64,000 bases of DNA from Sarocladium kiliense (GCA_030734395.1 JAUZTG010000013.1:305858-369857), one strand, 5' to 3'; positions 11,081-23,397 are shown, numbered from the stretch's first letter. Made by a program: numbers and translations. The notes: generated from the letters alone by a model not told the origin.

Positions 11081-13190
11081 ATGCCACGGCGACGAGCTTG
11101 TGACGTTTGCTACCGGCGAAAGGTTTGTAGTCCTCACGAGTGCGAATGGTCTCTCCTTCCAAGACTATGCCTGACGTTGCGGTGCTAGATCCAATGTCTG
11201 ATCAATCAGCCTGGCGAACCTTGTGACTGGTGCGCCACGCAGGGTCTACGCTGTACCTTCACTCGGATTGTCCAGAAAGACCCGAATAAGAGGTGAGCTC
11301 TATGAACTCGCACTACAGCTTCAAGGGCTCAGATCTGACATGTACCGGGTTGAAGAGCAACCGCCGAAAATGTACAGGGCCTGTCTCGTCGAGTGCAGGA
11401 GCTCGAGGAGGCACTGCAAGCTACGCGACAAGGAAGTGCAAGCTTGACATCTGTCCACAGATCATCTCAGCAGAATACATTAGGCCACAATGATTCGCTA
11501 TCTCCCACCATGGTATCACCTCACACAACTGCGAGTGGCCCGCTTAGCAGCTCCATAACATCCCCTCGAGAGTATCAAACGGAGCCTTTTGCTGGCTTAT
11601 CGCGGTGTCAGCTTGGCAGCAATTGGTACTTCAAGGGCGTCGGTATTCTTTCAACTCGCGGGCGTCAGTGGATATCTGATGGCGCAGGGCAGCGCGTCTT
11701 TCTCGAAAGGTTCAATATTTTCGCGTGTCCTGTCGATGCTCAACCAGCCCGTTCTCCTTGGGCTTGGCCGGAACGAGCGATATCACTGCCGGCTGAGCCC
11801 GTTAGCCGGCGACTTTTCACGGAGTTTCATGGTACGAAAACTTCAGTCATGTTTCCGATCCTGGACCCAGACCTGTTCAATGGCACATTTATCAGAGCCT
11901 ACGATGCCATATCGCCAGACCTGGCAAAGCGCGCATCAGCGGAAGCATGCCTCTGGGCCATGCTCGCTCTCGCTGGATGCGCAGAAGGGTCTCAACAGGT
12001 TACTCTCCTACCGCGACCAGAGCAATGTATCGAGCAGGTTAAACGGCTCCTCCTCTGCACAGCTGATGCCTCGAGTCTAGACAGCCTACAAGCCATCCTT
12101 CTGTTGGTAAGATAGGAATCCCACGCATGAGTACATCGGGTTCTAATCGAATTTGGAGCAGTGGGTATACCAGAAGATGAGAGGCAGGTGTCGTGAAGCT
12201 TCGACAACCTTTGCAAGGGCGTGCCGTATCGTCTGTGATCTTGGAGGTCACTTTCACCTCATTGGACTAACCATCCTGCCACAACACATCCCTATGATTG
12301 ACGAGCCGGCAAGGACTCATATTCGCAACCTGTTTTGGCTGTGTTACTGCTTCGACAAAGACGCGTCACTGCGAACCGGCAGCCCGCCAATTCTCACTTC
12401 AGACTTGTGCGACATAAGCTGTTGTACGTCAGACGGGACTGTGAAGGCATCGTGCTGCCATCGGTGCAGAGACGTCAGTCTAGCAAAGGTCAAAGAGCAT
12501 GCACTCCAACTGCTATGCTCTCCTAGTGCCTTCAGATACACAGACGGCGAATTACTTGCATATGTTCGGCAACTGGATGACGAGCTCGAGGAATGGCGCA
12601 TGTCCATCAAGCCTTCGCACCGCCCTCGACTCTCTATCCCGCCCGATTCGACTCCCTCAATGCCACTGGCTTCGGGGATCGATGAGAGGATACATATCAT
12701 CAAACTGCAACTTGACTATCTCTTCACAATGATCAATATTCACTTTCTCGTGCGAAAGTGCGGCAATTTTGAGAGGAATCTGCCAGACGATCTACATAGC
12801 GTTGTTCACTCTAGCGCTGACCTATCATTCGAAGCCAGTCGCTCCATTTTCCATTTCCTTGACCCTGTCGTTGAGCTTTGGAAGGAGGAGTCAGTCTGGA
12901 TCGTCTCGCACTATGCACTTATAGCTGCAATGCCTCTTTTTGTCAACATCTTAATCCACCCAGTTGGTTTTCCAGCAGATAAAGATCTGCAGATCTTATC
13001 ATCCGTGGGGAGCATAGCTCGCAGGGTACCGACAGACAACTTATTAAAAGAGGACATCGAGCAAGTCCAGGAAGTCGTCGAGTTCGTAATGGAGCTGGTG
13101 CGGCTTGGATATAGCGCGGCTTGGAAGGCCAAAAAAGGAGAACGCGAGCTTGATCTCGACATTATTCACAGGGAGGGAGATGTTGTCTAA
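11081..13190 (+). CDS. Zn2Cys6 transcription factor with fungal_trans domain
   Basis: Four exons: 11081-11122, 11189-11292, 11356-12106 and 12162-13190, 641 residues. The zinc cluster is rebuilt across the first intron: MPRRRACDVCYRRK, then IQCLINQPGEPCDWC and ATQGLRC, giving C-x2-C-x6-C-x8-C-x2-C-x6-C. A short coiled coil (RRVQELEEALQA) follows. The middle homology region carries FWLCYCFDKDASLRTGSPP, the hallmark of the fungal-specific transcription factor domain. The first intron uses a GTTTGT donor. A stretch near 12,420-12,480 (DISCCTSDGTVKASCCHRC) fits the family poorly and may be an unspliced intron. The target genes are unknown. The gene ends only 18 bp from the convergent regulator. 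Confidence 0.88.
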
Positions 13191-13208
13191 CCTTGTATTC
13201 GACTAGGA

Positions 13209-14547
13209 TCAGTGAGACAGCTGTTGGGGTATTATAACCGATCTGGGCCAGTCGAGATAAGAATCCCATTCAGACCCAAGAACGTCGCTGACCGCTTGAA
13301 ACGCGGTCGTACTCCATCTTTGCATGTACCACGCCTTGCTCTCGGTCCCCTTTGCCACGGCACAGTAGTGAGCCAGCAAGATCAGAGCCTGTGGCTCATT
13401 TTGGCGTAGCAAGGACATGTACTCGGTCGTGAGATCTATCGGCCACACCATAATGACGCGCATTTCCGCCTCATTCGTAGTGGAAGCGCAGGATCGGATC
13501 CAGCGGATGAAACGGTCAATCTCGTGGGCAAGGATGTGGTAGTGCGTAAAAGATTCCATCCTAGCACGTAGAGACTCAAGCCTGTCGCAGACATCGTCCA
13601 GCAGCGGTGTGGAGCTGGCATCTGACTGTGCCTCGAAGAGCGGCGCAAAGGTTCCTGCGTGGAGGATGTCTTCCGAGTGAGCCAGGACCTGATTCATTCC
13701 TCGAATCAGACAAAACGTATCGACAATGTCTCCCGTGGAAGGTGTCGCGGTCCTGTTGGCCCATTCCCTGGGATCAGGAAACGTAGCATAAGCGCTGATG
13801 ATGAGCAGAGAGGATGCTGAGAAAAGAGCCTCACAGTTTCGTGGGGTGATGTTGGTGATGAGCTTTCGAATGCCTGCTACGGCCTCGGACTGGTGCCTGG
13901 AGGCATGGAGGATGTATCGTTGACGGCATTCGGGATAGAGATAGCCTAGATGTAGTGCTGCGACAGAGAGAATCTGATGCATCACAAACGGGTGCTCGAT
14001 CCCGGACTTGGGAACCTCAATCTGCCAGATGCGCTTCAGTTTCTCAATCCGCGGTAAGGTCTCGCAGGTAACAGTAGTGTAGTGATGCATCAATTCGAGG
14101 TCGGCAACCCATGTTCCCCTGTGCTGTGCATCGGCTGCGGCCAAAGCAGGCCTGTTGTCGAAATACGGGAAGGGGTCAACGAGAGACTGAGGCTGTGTAT
14201 GGTGAATCCCTTTGTTGCGATTCAGCGACCTTGGGCGCGTCGTGCGGCTGTCAAGGTGTTGCGAGCCGTGCGATTCGCCCAACTTGGCGACAAGGCTGCA
14301 CGGCACCCTGTGCCTGGTGCAGGCGGTGCAGGGCTTGTTCTCGTCGCACTGATGGGTTGATGTCGTCAGCTAGGTGATGCGAAGACAAAGGATGCCGATG
14401 GCACCAAGAATTAAGACTGGGCGGAGCACATGCCTTGACGCGTCGCTGCTTGCATCGTAGACAGCCCGCACGCGACTTTCTGTACCCAAGCCGTAGCGGC
14501 ATGGTCATGGTCCGTGGCGTCGGTTTCGGTTTCGGGGATTTAGCCAC
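13209..14547 (-). CDS. Zn2Cys6 transcription factor, Upc2-like
   Basis: Two exons (14547-14434, 14348-13209), 417 residues. The zinc cluster is CLRCKQRRVK plus CDENKPCTACTRHRVPC, with perfect C-x2-C-x6-C-x5-C-x2-C-x6-C spacing. That is obtained only if the 85-bp intron starts with GC (AAG|GCATGT) and ends with CAG, a rare GC-AG intron. The C-terminal part (LELMHHYTTVTCETL, then HPFVMHQILSVAALHLGYL) is typical of regulators annotated as sterol-uptake-control (Upc2-like) proteins. These regulate sterol uptake and synthesis in yeast, but most mould members control unrelated genes. The protein is short for the class. Confidence 0.87.
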
Positions 14548-15367
14548 GGAAGCGGAGCGATGGCAGAGACCGACAGCAGTACTGTAAGCAAAAGAAGCCT
14601 CAGGGCTGATGAACGAGTCGCGGATGCAACAGTGCTTGCGTCACCTAGCAAGTAGGCGGCTGGAAGCATTGGTCAGCCCTGACTCCCTTGTGGAATTGTG
14701 CAGGGAGATATAGGGTTTTTCCCGTAACATTTGAGTTCAGAGCATCATGCCAAGAACGGGACACTCGGACTGGCGCTGGCTGGATCGTGCGTTGGAGGTG
14801 CGTTGGAGGTCTGGAACTCTCGAATGAGCCTGTCTCAAATCCAGTCCACGCCGAAGGCCCCTGGCGTTTGGACGCTAGATGGCAACAAGTGCCGCTTCAA
14901 CAAATGCGTGCTACCTCGAGGTAATTAGTGCCAATCGGTCCGTAGTGCTGACGGGGTCTCTGGCGCTTTTTGGCAGTTAAGGTCACGAACAGAGATGGAG
15001 CTGGATCTCTAATCTCGTACGACCAGACGACGACAGTGTGAGGCGCAACGTTCACAGTGGGTTCATTTGCGATTCAGCACAATAATCGAGATGAACGGCG
15101 CCTGTTAAGTTCAGCGACGCCCAAGGCACTGCGCCGTTGTCATCGACTAAGCTACCGCAGCGGAATCTTGAGACATGGAGAATGTGTACAGCTCGCAATG
15201 CGGCCGTGACTCTAAATTATTTGAACAATGTCTATGACTGGTGTCGCATGTGAAGCTGTACTCAAAGGAACACAAACTTCAACCCCATCTTCGCCCTGGT
15301 TCTCCAGCCTGCACAAAGGGAACGAGACTCAGTACTGAGTCTGCGGACTGTTGACATTGCCGCGAGA
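14548..15367. other. Gene-free region
   Basis: About 820 bp between two minus-strand genes, so it contains the promoter of the Upc2-like regulator. A small tandem duplication (gtgcgttgga repeated) lies at about 14,788-14,810. No coding frame shows a family signature. Confidence 0.45.
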
Positions 15368-16013
15368 CTACTTGCGACGGACTTGATGCATGGTGAGCTG
15401 ATAGCCACTCTCCCCGCTACTCTGAGTCCTCATATGGTGTCTTCGCCCAAGGGAACCTTTCCGACGGTATTCCTTGAACTCAATAATCGTAACGAAAGCC
15501 ATCCAGACGGCAACGAAACTGCACCGTATCGATGTTAGTGCTTGTCACTCGGAGCTTATTCATTCGGTTGGAAGCCACTTACACGAGAATAACAGAGATG
15601 CTGACCGTCACCCAACTGAGTATGCAGCTTGTTCCAAGACAACGTTGGATGTTTGCCTGAATCATGAGGAAGCAGACCGCCCCCCAGAAAATGATCTCAA
15701 GGGAGTTGAGTATCGCATTGGCCTTGAAACTATGCCACCTCTTGAAAAACTTGAAGTGTTCGGTGAGTATCTGATAAAAGATGATGACAAGAGATTTGGT
15801 TCCCTGTTTTCATCAGTACAAGTCATGATTTGCGTGGTGTGACAATGGATAGCTCACCATTCCCAGTGCAATTGTGTTGCCACGGCTTCCAAAGTTGACC
15901 TCTTTACTGAAGGCAAGCATCCGGACTCCAGCGATTATCAGGACCGCGTGCACTAGAATGAGCTGTATGAGATGAACAGCAAGTTTGAAGCGCGGGCTGA
16001 ATAGGGCAGTCAT
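15368..16013 (-). CDS. Small four-helix integral membrane protein of unknown function
   Basis: Three exons (16013-15858, 15803-15583, 15518-15368), 175 residues, not visible as one open frame. Four hydrophobic helices follow one another: LAVHLIQLILVHAVLIIAG; a second around TIALGMGTKSLVIIFYQIL; a third LNSLEIIFWGAVCFLMIQ; a fourth VSISVILVFVAVWMAFVTII. A basic cytosolic tail follows (EYRRKGSLGRRHHM). This layout is like MARVEL-type tetraspan proteins that are common in moulds with no assigned role. The exon choices are supported by phase and by helix continuity across the last junction (ILV|FVAVW). The function is unknown; a plasma-membrane or endosomal location is an inference. Confidence 0.78.
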
Positions 16014-17206
16014 CCTGTCTGCGGCTTATGGCAATGATGGGACGCAAGGGCAATTCTGGGAGCTTGAAGAGGGCGGCAAAAGGCTGAAATGTGCAATACA
16101 ATGATCAGAGTAATCTATTCAATTGAACAGAGATATTGATGTATTTATATACTCCTCGCACTCAATCACCTTGCCAAATGCCCGACTGAATCCAATCACT
16201 GAGTGATGATCGGTCCATGCGTTGAGATAGTGAGAACACCCTGCTCGGTTTCGCATTCCCTCCCTATTGGTTCCAGCTCGTCGCGTTGTCTCACCTGGGC
16301 CTCTAGCCTCAAAGCTTATAACTCCGCCCATCACAACACTACCACAGAGCGAACCCGAAGTCGAATCAACGCGTCACGTCCAAAACGTTTGACATATTTT
16401 CTTCTGTGGCGTAGCCATCAAGCACAAGCCACAATGTGGCCGCGTCGACGGGAAGTTTCGCGCTCTTGCATAGGACTCTGTGATGTAGGACTTTTTGGCA
16501 CCTAGGACTTTCTCCATGTAGGACTTATTCTTGGATATCCACAGCAAGAAGCATACGTTATCTTAGCAGTAATAAGTTAAGCGGAGCGGATGAAGGCAAA
16601 ATTAATACAGAACAATGGATGTTTCCGATGTATGCAGGTCTTTAGTCGGAAATGCTATGCACAATCACGCCGAGGGGGCGGCTGATCCTACCTTCTATAA
16701 GACAGTGTAGCAGCCTTCGAATGACCCTCAATCCGCTCGGCTTTGTCAACGTTCAAGTTTTTTTGAGTTATCTGCCTGGAGCCAGCATAAAGTATACAAA
16801 CGTTAAGTTAGTCGCAATGGCCCAATGCTTTGGACCCTGAGGCGTGGAGCGCAATCCGCTCGATTGTTTATCTCCAACCAGCGAAAGTCCTGGATCTCAC
16901 GTGGCTGACGAAAGCTGCAGCGTAAAAGGGACCAGAATCTCGGGGACCATCCCCATGGCTTGGCCATTCCCCTCGCGCCTTTAGCCTCAGTCCGAATGCT
17001 TGCAAGTATCCCTGTCCATTGGGGAAATTGCCGTCGAATCATGGGGTGAAGCAGGTAGCACACTCTACAGGACCATGTACACTTACAGATATAAAAGGGA
17101 AGAGTTGCGCCTGTAGAAGGACTAGGAACCGCGACACCACTCTGAACGAAGACGGCCAGCTATCCCGCTTTCACAACTTTTGGAAGACGCTTTGTCTCTC
17201 GTCGTC
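16014..17206. other. Divergent promoter region, no gene seen
   Basis: About 1.2 kb between the tetraspan gene and the carboxylesterase. A short near-tandem repeat (gtaggactt.. at about 16,485-16,525, three copies of taggactt) is present. TATA-like 'tataaaag' lies at about 17,090, roughly 115 bp before the esterase start. No coding evidence. Confidence 0.45.
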
Positions 17207-19112
17207 ATGTTTATACACCGATTGACTAAAATAAGCGTTCTGGGCGCTGTAGTCTGCGCCGCTGTGGCTGAGAGCAGAGTTCATCAGCTGCCCTTAATTG
17301 ATCTTGACTACGCCGTCCATCGGCCGACTTTCGATGTATGTCCTTTAAACGCAAGAAATGGAGGTTCGCCACTGATGTCCGAGGGATGCAGGCCGAGAAC
17401 GACCTCTACGCGTATAAAAACATTCGTTATGCCGACCCACCACTTGGGGACCGGCGTTTCCGGCACCCAGCACGAGTGACGACAGTAAACCGTACCATTA
17501 ACGACGGTCACTACGGATTTGGCTGTAATCAAGGCTACCCTGCTATTGTGGTGGAGGAGCTGAGCAAGGCGGGCGAGTCGCTGGAGGAGGCACGCCTGAG
17601 GTTGACCAACAACCCGGCCTGGAATGAGGATTGCCTTTTTCTCAACGTTGTTGTGCCAAAGCTCGTGCTGGAAAAGGCTCAATCAAAACCCCGTGTCCCG
17701 AATTCATGTGCGAACGGGAAAGGAGGTACGCCTAAGTTGAATGTTCGTTTGTCACAAGCAGAGTCAATCTGACCATTTATAGCCCCAGTCGCCGTCTGGA
17801 TCTACGGAGGCGCAAACCTTATGGGTAAGTTCCTTCAATGTCGCCGCAGGGTCAATTTAATATGTCTCACAGTACAATAGGATTCAAAGATCAGTCCGAT
17901 TACGACCCTGTCGGCCTCATTGCCCGCTCGCGAGAAGATGGTGGCGACGGAATGATTCACGTGGCAATCAACTATCGCCTGGGCCTCTTCGGCTTTGTTC
18001 ACGGTGGTGACGATGAACGGATCGACCCCAACGCTGGTCTACTTGACCAGAGGCTGGCACTGCAGTGGTATGCTCCAACTTTTCCAGTTTGAACAAGTGA
18101 CATCGGGCTAATTGACGCTCTTCTCAGGGTAAAGGCAAACATTCACCGATTCGGCGGTGACCCTGGAAGAGTTACCGTCATGGGACAATCCGCAGGCGCC
18201 GCCGACATTATGTTCCATCTCACAGCAGAAGGCGGCAAGGCAGAAACCTTGTTTCAAAATGCGATTATTCAAAGTCCAGGCTATTCAACGCGAGACTTCT
18301 ACAACGCCTGGAACGTGACCTTGGACGTTGCGACTCGTATCACCGATCAGACTATCACAAGTGGCCTTGAACTTGCTGCTCTCAGCCCAGAGGATTTACG
18401 TGAGATCAACAGTATCGCCGTGTACGAGGTCGGCTTGCCAACAGGCCCATATGGGCCTCTGCCTGATAGCGCATATGTCCCTGACTGGCCTGGTGCTCTT
18501 ATGCTGAGGGGTCAATTCGACTACACTCCAAATATTATCGTGGGACACACTGCAAATGAGACACTCTCTTATTTACCGGAGGGCATTGAGGAGGTAATGG
18601 ATCTGGAGACGGCAATCGGTAGTCTCATCGGACCTCTCAGCGAGGAGACAACAAACTACGTTCTGCAAGAGCTGTACCCCCCTCCGGACCAAACCAACCT
18701 GTACAATTCGGCATATGGACGGATACTGTACCTGTCCACAGATCTTGGGTTCGCCTGTTATGCAAGGCAAGTAAGTGCTGCTTACGGAAATGAGACCTGG
18801 AACTATCAATTCGACGTAAAGCCAGCCTCTCATAGCCAAGATCTTCTATACCATTTCTACGGAAATGCCGACTCTGAAGAGGCTGGGGTGGATGTCGAGG
18901 CCGCGCTTGCGTTGCAGACATACTGGACACAGCTAGTGTTGAAGGGCACAGTGGCTACAGACCACAGCGAGAGACCAGATTGGAAATTCTATGGCGACGA
19001 TAAGACAGTGTTGAGGTTTGTCAAGGGTGGAGCCATTCTGGCCAAGGATGATCCAGGTGCTGCAGAACGTTGTCTGTTCTGGCAAAAGGTCGCGAGTGGC
19101 GAGGTTTCGTAG
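17207..19112 (+). CDS. Type-B carboxylesterase/lipase, secreted
   Basis: Five exons (17207-17335, 17392-17725, 17783-17824, 17881-18067, 18128-19112), 558 residues. The N-terminus is a signal peptide (VLGAVVCAAVAES). Family blocks appear in order: NIRYADPPLGDRRF; NEDCLFLNV; VAVWIYGGAN; the nucleophile elbow GQSAG with Ser252 (GESAG in most relatives, here Gln replaces Glu); a glutamate in GHTANETLSY; and a candidate catalytic His in ASHSQDL. The family hydrolyses carboxylic esters extracellularly. The tiny 42-bp exon 3 is needed to join NGKG to APVAVWIYGG. Its 3' end faces the permease gene 118 bp away. Confidence 0.9.
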
Positions 19113-19230
19113 AGACACGGATAGACCAGTAGCTCTTACTATTCCAGGTTCTAGCTCCCCTTTCCCAAGTTTTCTTCGTTCTTTTCTCTTCTTGAACATA
19201 GTCATAAAACTTCAAGTGCTCGAGTAACCT

Positions 19231-21212
19231 TTAATACAGATCAGTGAGGTTGACCTGAGCACGCGCCCGAGTCGGTAACCTCTCCACGACGATCAACTCT
19301 GCTTTCAACACGAGCTCGCCACCCTCCGCGTCCTTCTCAATGAATGGCTTCCGCTCCACGTGCAAGTATTGCCTGTTTCTCCTCAAGTCAAACTTAAGCC
19401 AAAGCCACCAGCCTATAGAAGCCAAAGTTATTCCCCATGCCGCTACAGGCCCGACGTAGTAGGGCATGTCGTTTCCCAAGTTGACGCTCGGTGGTGCGAA
19501 CGACCCGAAGAGAAGCAAAGCCAATCCCAAAGTTGCAATGATAACTGGCAGGGGGTCTAGCCAGGGTAAGAACTTCACATTTGCATACCATGCCTTGCCC
19601 CGCAACCCCCGCGTCCATGAATCGACTTTCAAGTAAAGAAGTCCGCCAACTGTGAAGAAGCACAATATGCCCATCACTGTAAAGACTTTGATAGAAGTAA
19701 GAAGTCGATAGGCAGGAGTTGGCTCAAGAGGGATCCCGACGGCGAGAATCATAATGACCTCAAATACCCAGTGCAAGAACGTGGCCGCGATGGGAACTTG
19801 TTCCGGGTGACAATCAATACTGTGAACAGATGGACGATCCTTGCGGGCTGTTGGCGCTCGTAGCTTGGAGAGAATAGAGCTACTCCCGGTGGCAAATAGA
19901 AGTGAGTATGGGAGAATGCCCTCCTTTCCGACTTCTTGCTTGACTCGCGAACCGGTATATGTCTGGGCCATGATGTTTGCGAAGGCGGATACCGCAAGAA
20001 TCGCAGCTACCGCTTGCACAGCCGCCCTATCCTGGTCGCCATCTGATGAGGGGGATGAGGCCCCAGATACTTTCTCAAACATAGCAACTACCATATTCTG
20101 TGGCAACGAGTCTCTTCCAGTATATGGCGTCATACAGAGATAGCCGACATTAGCGAGTGGGAAGAGGACCACGGCAAGCACCATGGCGAGAATCGTCGCT
20201 TTGGGAAATGTACGCCTAGGATCTCTGACTTCAGCGAGAACATAGAATGGTTGCTCGAAGCCCCCATATGGATATGAGGCGAAGACAAGCGCTAGAACGA
20301 TGTCGCCAAACGTGCCTCCGTCGTCTCCATGCTTCTCCCAGGTAATCCTGCGGCACCCATCGCCATGGATTGTACCATAGATGATGCCGAGAAGAGCCAG
20401 AGTCGCGACGAGACCAACCTTTGCCACCGCAAAGAAGTTGTTTAGGCCGATGGCAAGTTGGCGGGTTAATACGTTGATCAGAGCACACAGGGTTACGACC
20501 ATAACGGCCCACCCAAGGACTGATGCCTTTTTGAAACAGGCGTCGCCTTCCTTGCAGTCCGGATCCATGGCTGTCGTCATGAATATACCAAATTGTATGG
20601 CGTTGCCTGCAAGATGACCAAACAAGATGAAGACGATACCGAAAATGCAAGTTGCAAGAAGCTTTGGCTTTGTATAGACATACTCCAGCTAGGGGGGCAA
20701 GATGCGACCTGTGTAAGCTTCCTCCAAAACAGTAAGGAGAGTATTGAAAACTTACAAAGTTCTTGTCGCCGCCACTCCGGGGAGTGGATACCTTCATCGA
20801 GATTCCGTCCTCATCAACATAATTGAAGATTGGCACTGTCATGCCTAGTTCCAACCAGCAGAGAAGAACACAGGTAACCAGGAGACCTCCTGCTCCCCAG
20901 AGGGCTATTGCAACTCCAGAGCTGCCTGTGAGTTCCAAGATGTTGGTCGGCTGCGCGAAGATGCCCGTGCCGATTGTCCGATTCAGAATGAGAGCCGCCA
21001 CCGTGAATGCGCCAAGACGCTGAGTAGAAGTAGCCGACAAGTCCACACCCTATTTCGATGTCAGTACATCTGCTCTTCAATACAATATAAATTGACTAGA
21101 GCTTTTGGCAACGTACCTCTCTCTGAGAATTCAAAGCTGCGAGCTGGCGCTGAAGTTCTTCTCGGTTGCGCAGTGACGCCACAATTTCATCGTTGGCATT
21201 CGCGGCCTCCAT
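19231..21212 (-). CDS. APC-superfamily amino acid permease, high-affinity methionine permease-like
   Basis: Three exons (21212-21117, 21049-20756, 20688-19231), 615 residues. A hydrophilic N-terminal tail of about 40 residues is followed by TM1 with the APC glycine motif GTGIFAQPTN, then about twelve hydrophobic segments. ASYPYGGFEQPFYVLAEVRD is typical of the LAT/MUP1-like group. The C-terminal cytosolic tail is about 60 residues. Relatives import methionine and other neutral amino acids at the plasma membrane; the substrate here is inferred only from family resemblance. The first intron separates the cytosolic tail from the transport core. An acidic loop between TM1 and TM3 (NYVDEDGISM) contains the second exon junction. 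Confidence 0.86.
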
Positions 21213-21862
21213 TATGCTGCCGAGTGAAGTTAGAGCAGCGGCTAAGTATTTGGGGAACTTAGTCAATATTTGACGGACTCTTGTTCATCTTAAACAAAGA
21301 TAGCAACAAGGCAGGATCGAACACAGGGTCGCTCCAAACACCTCTTCAATTGCTACAGAGCCTGGTCCTGTGAAACAAAAATGTCAATCTGCCTTGGCCG
21401 TCTGCAAGTCTCACGCCAGCTGAGACCTTGCACAGCTGCCGTTGATATTGATCTCCTAGTGGCGAACTTTGTACGAGGCGTCCAACTATCGACGAGAGAG
21501 AGACGCTGGTGGCGCAAAAGAGTGCGACCCTTGGCTGATTCAGGGAGAGGCGTTGACAGGGCGCCGGCGAATAAGAGGACCGCGGGTACTGCGCGAAAGC
21601 CAACCGCTCTGCCATGTTGCCAGCCACGTCAATCTTCAGGTACATAGACATCTTAGAATGCCAAATAAACTAGCACGCCCGACCAAGGCGACCTGGTTCG
21701 CCGAAGGTCGGCTCCGTATGACGGGGTGTCTGATAGAGATCTGATCTTGTCCATCAGAACTCAGTGACCCATTCCCATTCAAATCCACACAGAAGTCAAA
21801 CCAACAAGCTATTAGCATTTCCATAAGCCAGGCTTCTTCCCGGGGGTGATGGGAAGGTTCAG
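21213..21862. other. Divergent promoter region
   Basis: About 650 bp between the permease and the unknown gene. Open frames on both strands (21346-21651, 21381-21744) are shadows of each other with no motif. Nothing else is seen. Confidence 0.45.
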
Positions 21863-23153
21863 ATGATGCAGAGTGTCTCCGTTGTCAACGTCTCGCACCG
21901 ATACGACCTAGGAAACCCAGCCGAGATCTTGCGTCTTGCCTCCCGCGATGATGCGCACCGACGGCTTGTCGTATGGAGAGCCTGTGGTGTGAAACATCGC
22001 CTTCGCATTGGTGAAACATTTCAGCGAGCGAACGAACCAGAGTTGTCGATGGGAGAGATCCGATATCTCAACATCGAAAAAGACGTCGTCTTCCCCACCT
22101 ATGCTCTTACAGAATATCAGCCGACCGAATGGAATATCGAAGTTCGATACGACGAAGGTGGCGAATCCGTCGTCTATCCTTTCCAAGAGAAAGACGATGC
22201 GCTTCGATTCCAGAGCCTTGTCACTGGATACAAAGTCGTCAAATGCGTCCGGAATACTAGCTTTGCTCTCGTCTACCGTCGTCACAAGCAGGCTATACTT
22301 AATGCCTTCAAGATCAGGGGCGACCCAGAGTTGTTGGCGGCTGGCGAGATACAGCTATGGGAACATCAGCCGCAAACAGGCGATACTCGCTTACACGAAT
22401 CAAATGGACATTCGTCAACGGAGACAGGATCGATGTCGCGCGCAACCTCGAATACCCGGAAAGACCCTCGGCTTAGCGACAGCATCAGTCTACGAACAGA
22501 TTCAGCAACTGGCCAGAGACTGATTGTCTCCGATTGCATATGGTCACCTGTCTTGGTTGGATTCCTGAAGGAGCAGACTGGTGTTTACACAATGCTGAAG
22601 ATGGAAAGTATGCTATAATTAACCTAACTGCCTGAGCCAGTCGCTGACATCTCTAGTCTCATCCCTACAGTCCAAAGTAGTGGGAAACGAACTGTACCTC
22701 TTTTCGTCAGACAAGGATTCCGCTCCGATCGAGGTGACTGTGGACAATAACGACTTGACCCATTGGAACATCTGTGACTTCCGGAACATCAGCCAAACAC
22801 AACCACTACGAAAGCTGCAGTGTACGTCTCTGTGCCTTCAGTCCCACATGGATGATATTGAAAGCATCACGGAACAGATTCTGCTGCTCCAGATCGAATA
22901 TAGCAAGGCGATGCTTCAGAAGGAGCAAATACGGGCTGCCCTGCGCAGCAACAGAGTGCCTCAGGTGGATAAACCACAGCGCGAGGAAAGATCAGAATTA
23001 GCGATCTCGTCTGGCATATCCCATTCATCCGCTGCACGGAGGTCCAGGATGCTTCCTTCCATAAAAAGTTCCGAGTCTTTGGCTGGGATGATTAACCGAG
23101 ATTTGCTAATGGCCCAGCCTGCGATGGTTCCTGCAGTACCTGAATTAGAATAG
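21863..23153 (+). CDS. Fungal protein of unknown function with C-terminal coiled coil
   Basis: Two exons (21863-22607, 22657-23153) across a 49-bp intron, 413 residues. I do not recognise a named domain. The N-terminal 130 residues are rich in beta-strand patterns (VVFPTYALTEYQPTEWNIEV, later YPFQEKDDALRFQSLVTGY), which resemble a pleckstrin-like barrel ending in a helix. A Ser/Thr-rich linker follows (about 170-220). The region after the intron has an extended amphipathic helix (HMDDIESITEQILLLQIEY) likely to form a coiled coil. There is no signal peptide or membrane segment. The junction keeps phase and yields MEISSLQSK. A cytosolic scaffold role is only a guess. Confidence 0.7.
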
Positions 23154-23200
23154 TATAAACTGTGTAAATAATACATCACATTGGTCGGCGAGTGTGCTTA

Positions 23201-23229
23201 GCGACTCAGCATTCAGTGCTGATAAATCG
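23201..23229 (+). repeat. 29-bp imperfect direct repeat, copy 1
   Basis: This copy and the one at 23,369-23,397 match at 25 of 29 positions; the core TTCAGTGCT-RATAAATCG is shared. The spacing is 168 bp. No coding context. They may be remains of a transposon end or a small tandem duplication. Confidence 0.6.
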
Positions 23230-23368
23230 CTCGAGCGACAAGCTTCAACCAATATGTGGTACGCCAATTACTCCTCTATTCTTCTGATCTCTGTTCAAGG
23301 TGCCAGCCGTCGAACTGCCGCTTTCATACATACGGCAAGCTTCTGTCGGCAAATACCATATCTTATTG

Positions 23369-23397
23369 GCGACTTAGACTTCAGTGCTAATAAATCG
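23369..23397 (+). repeat. 29-bp imperfect direct repeat, copy 2
   Basis: Partner of the copy at 23,201-23,229, same orientation. Differences are four substitutions and no indel. Confidence 0.6.
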
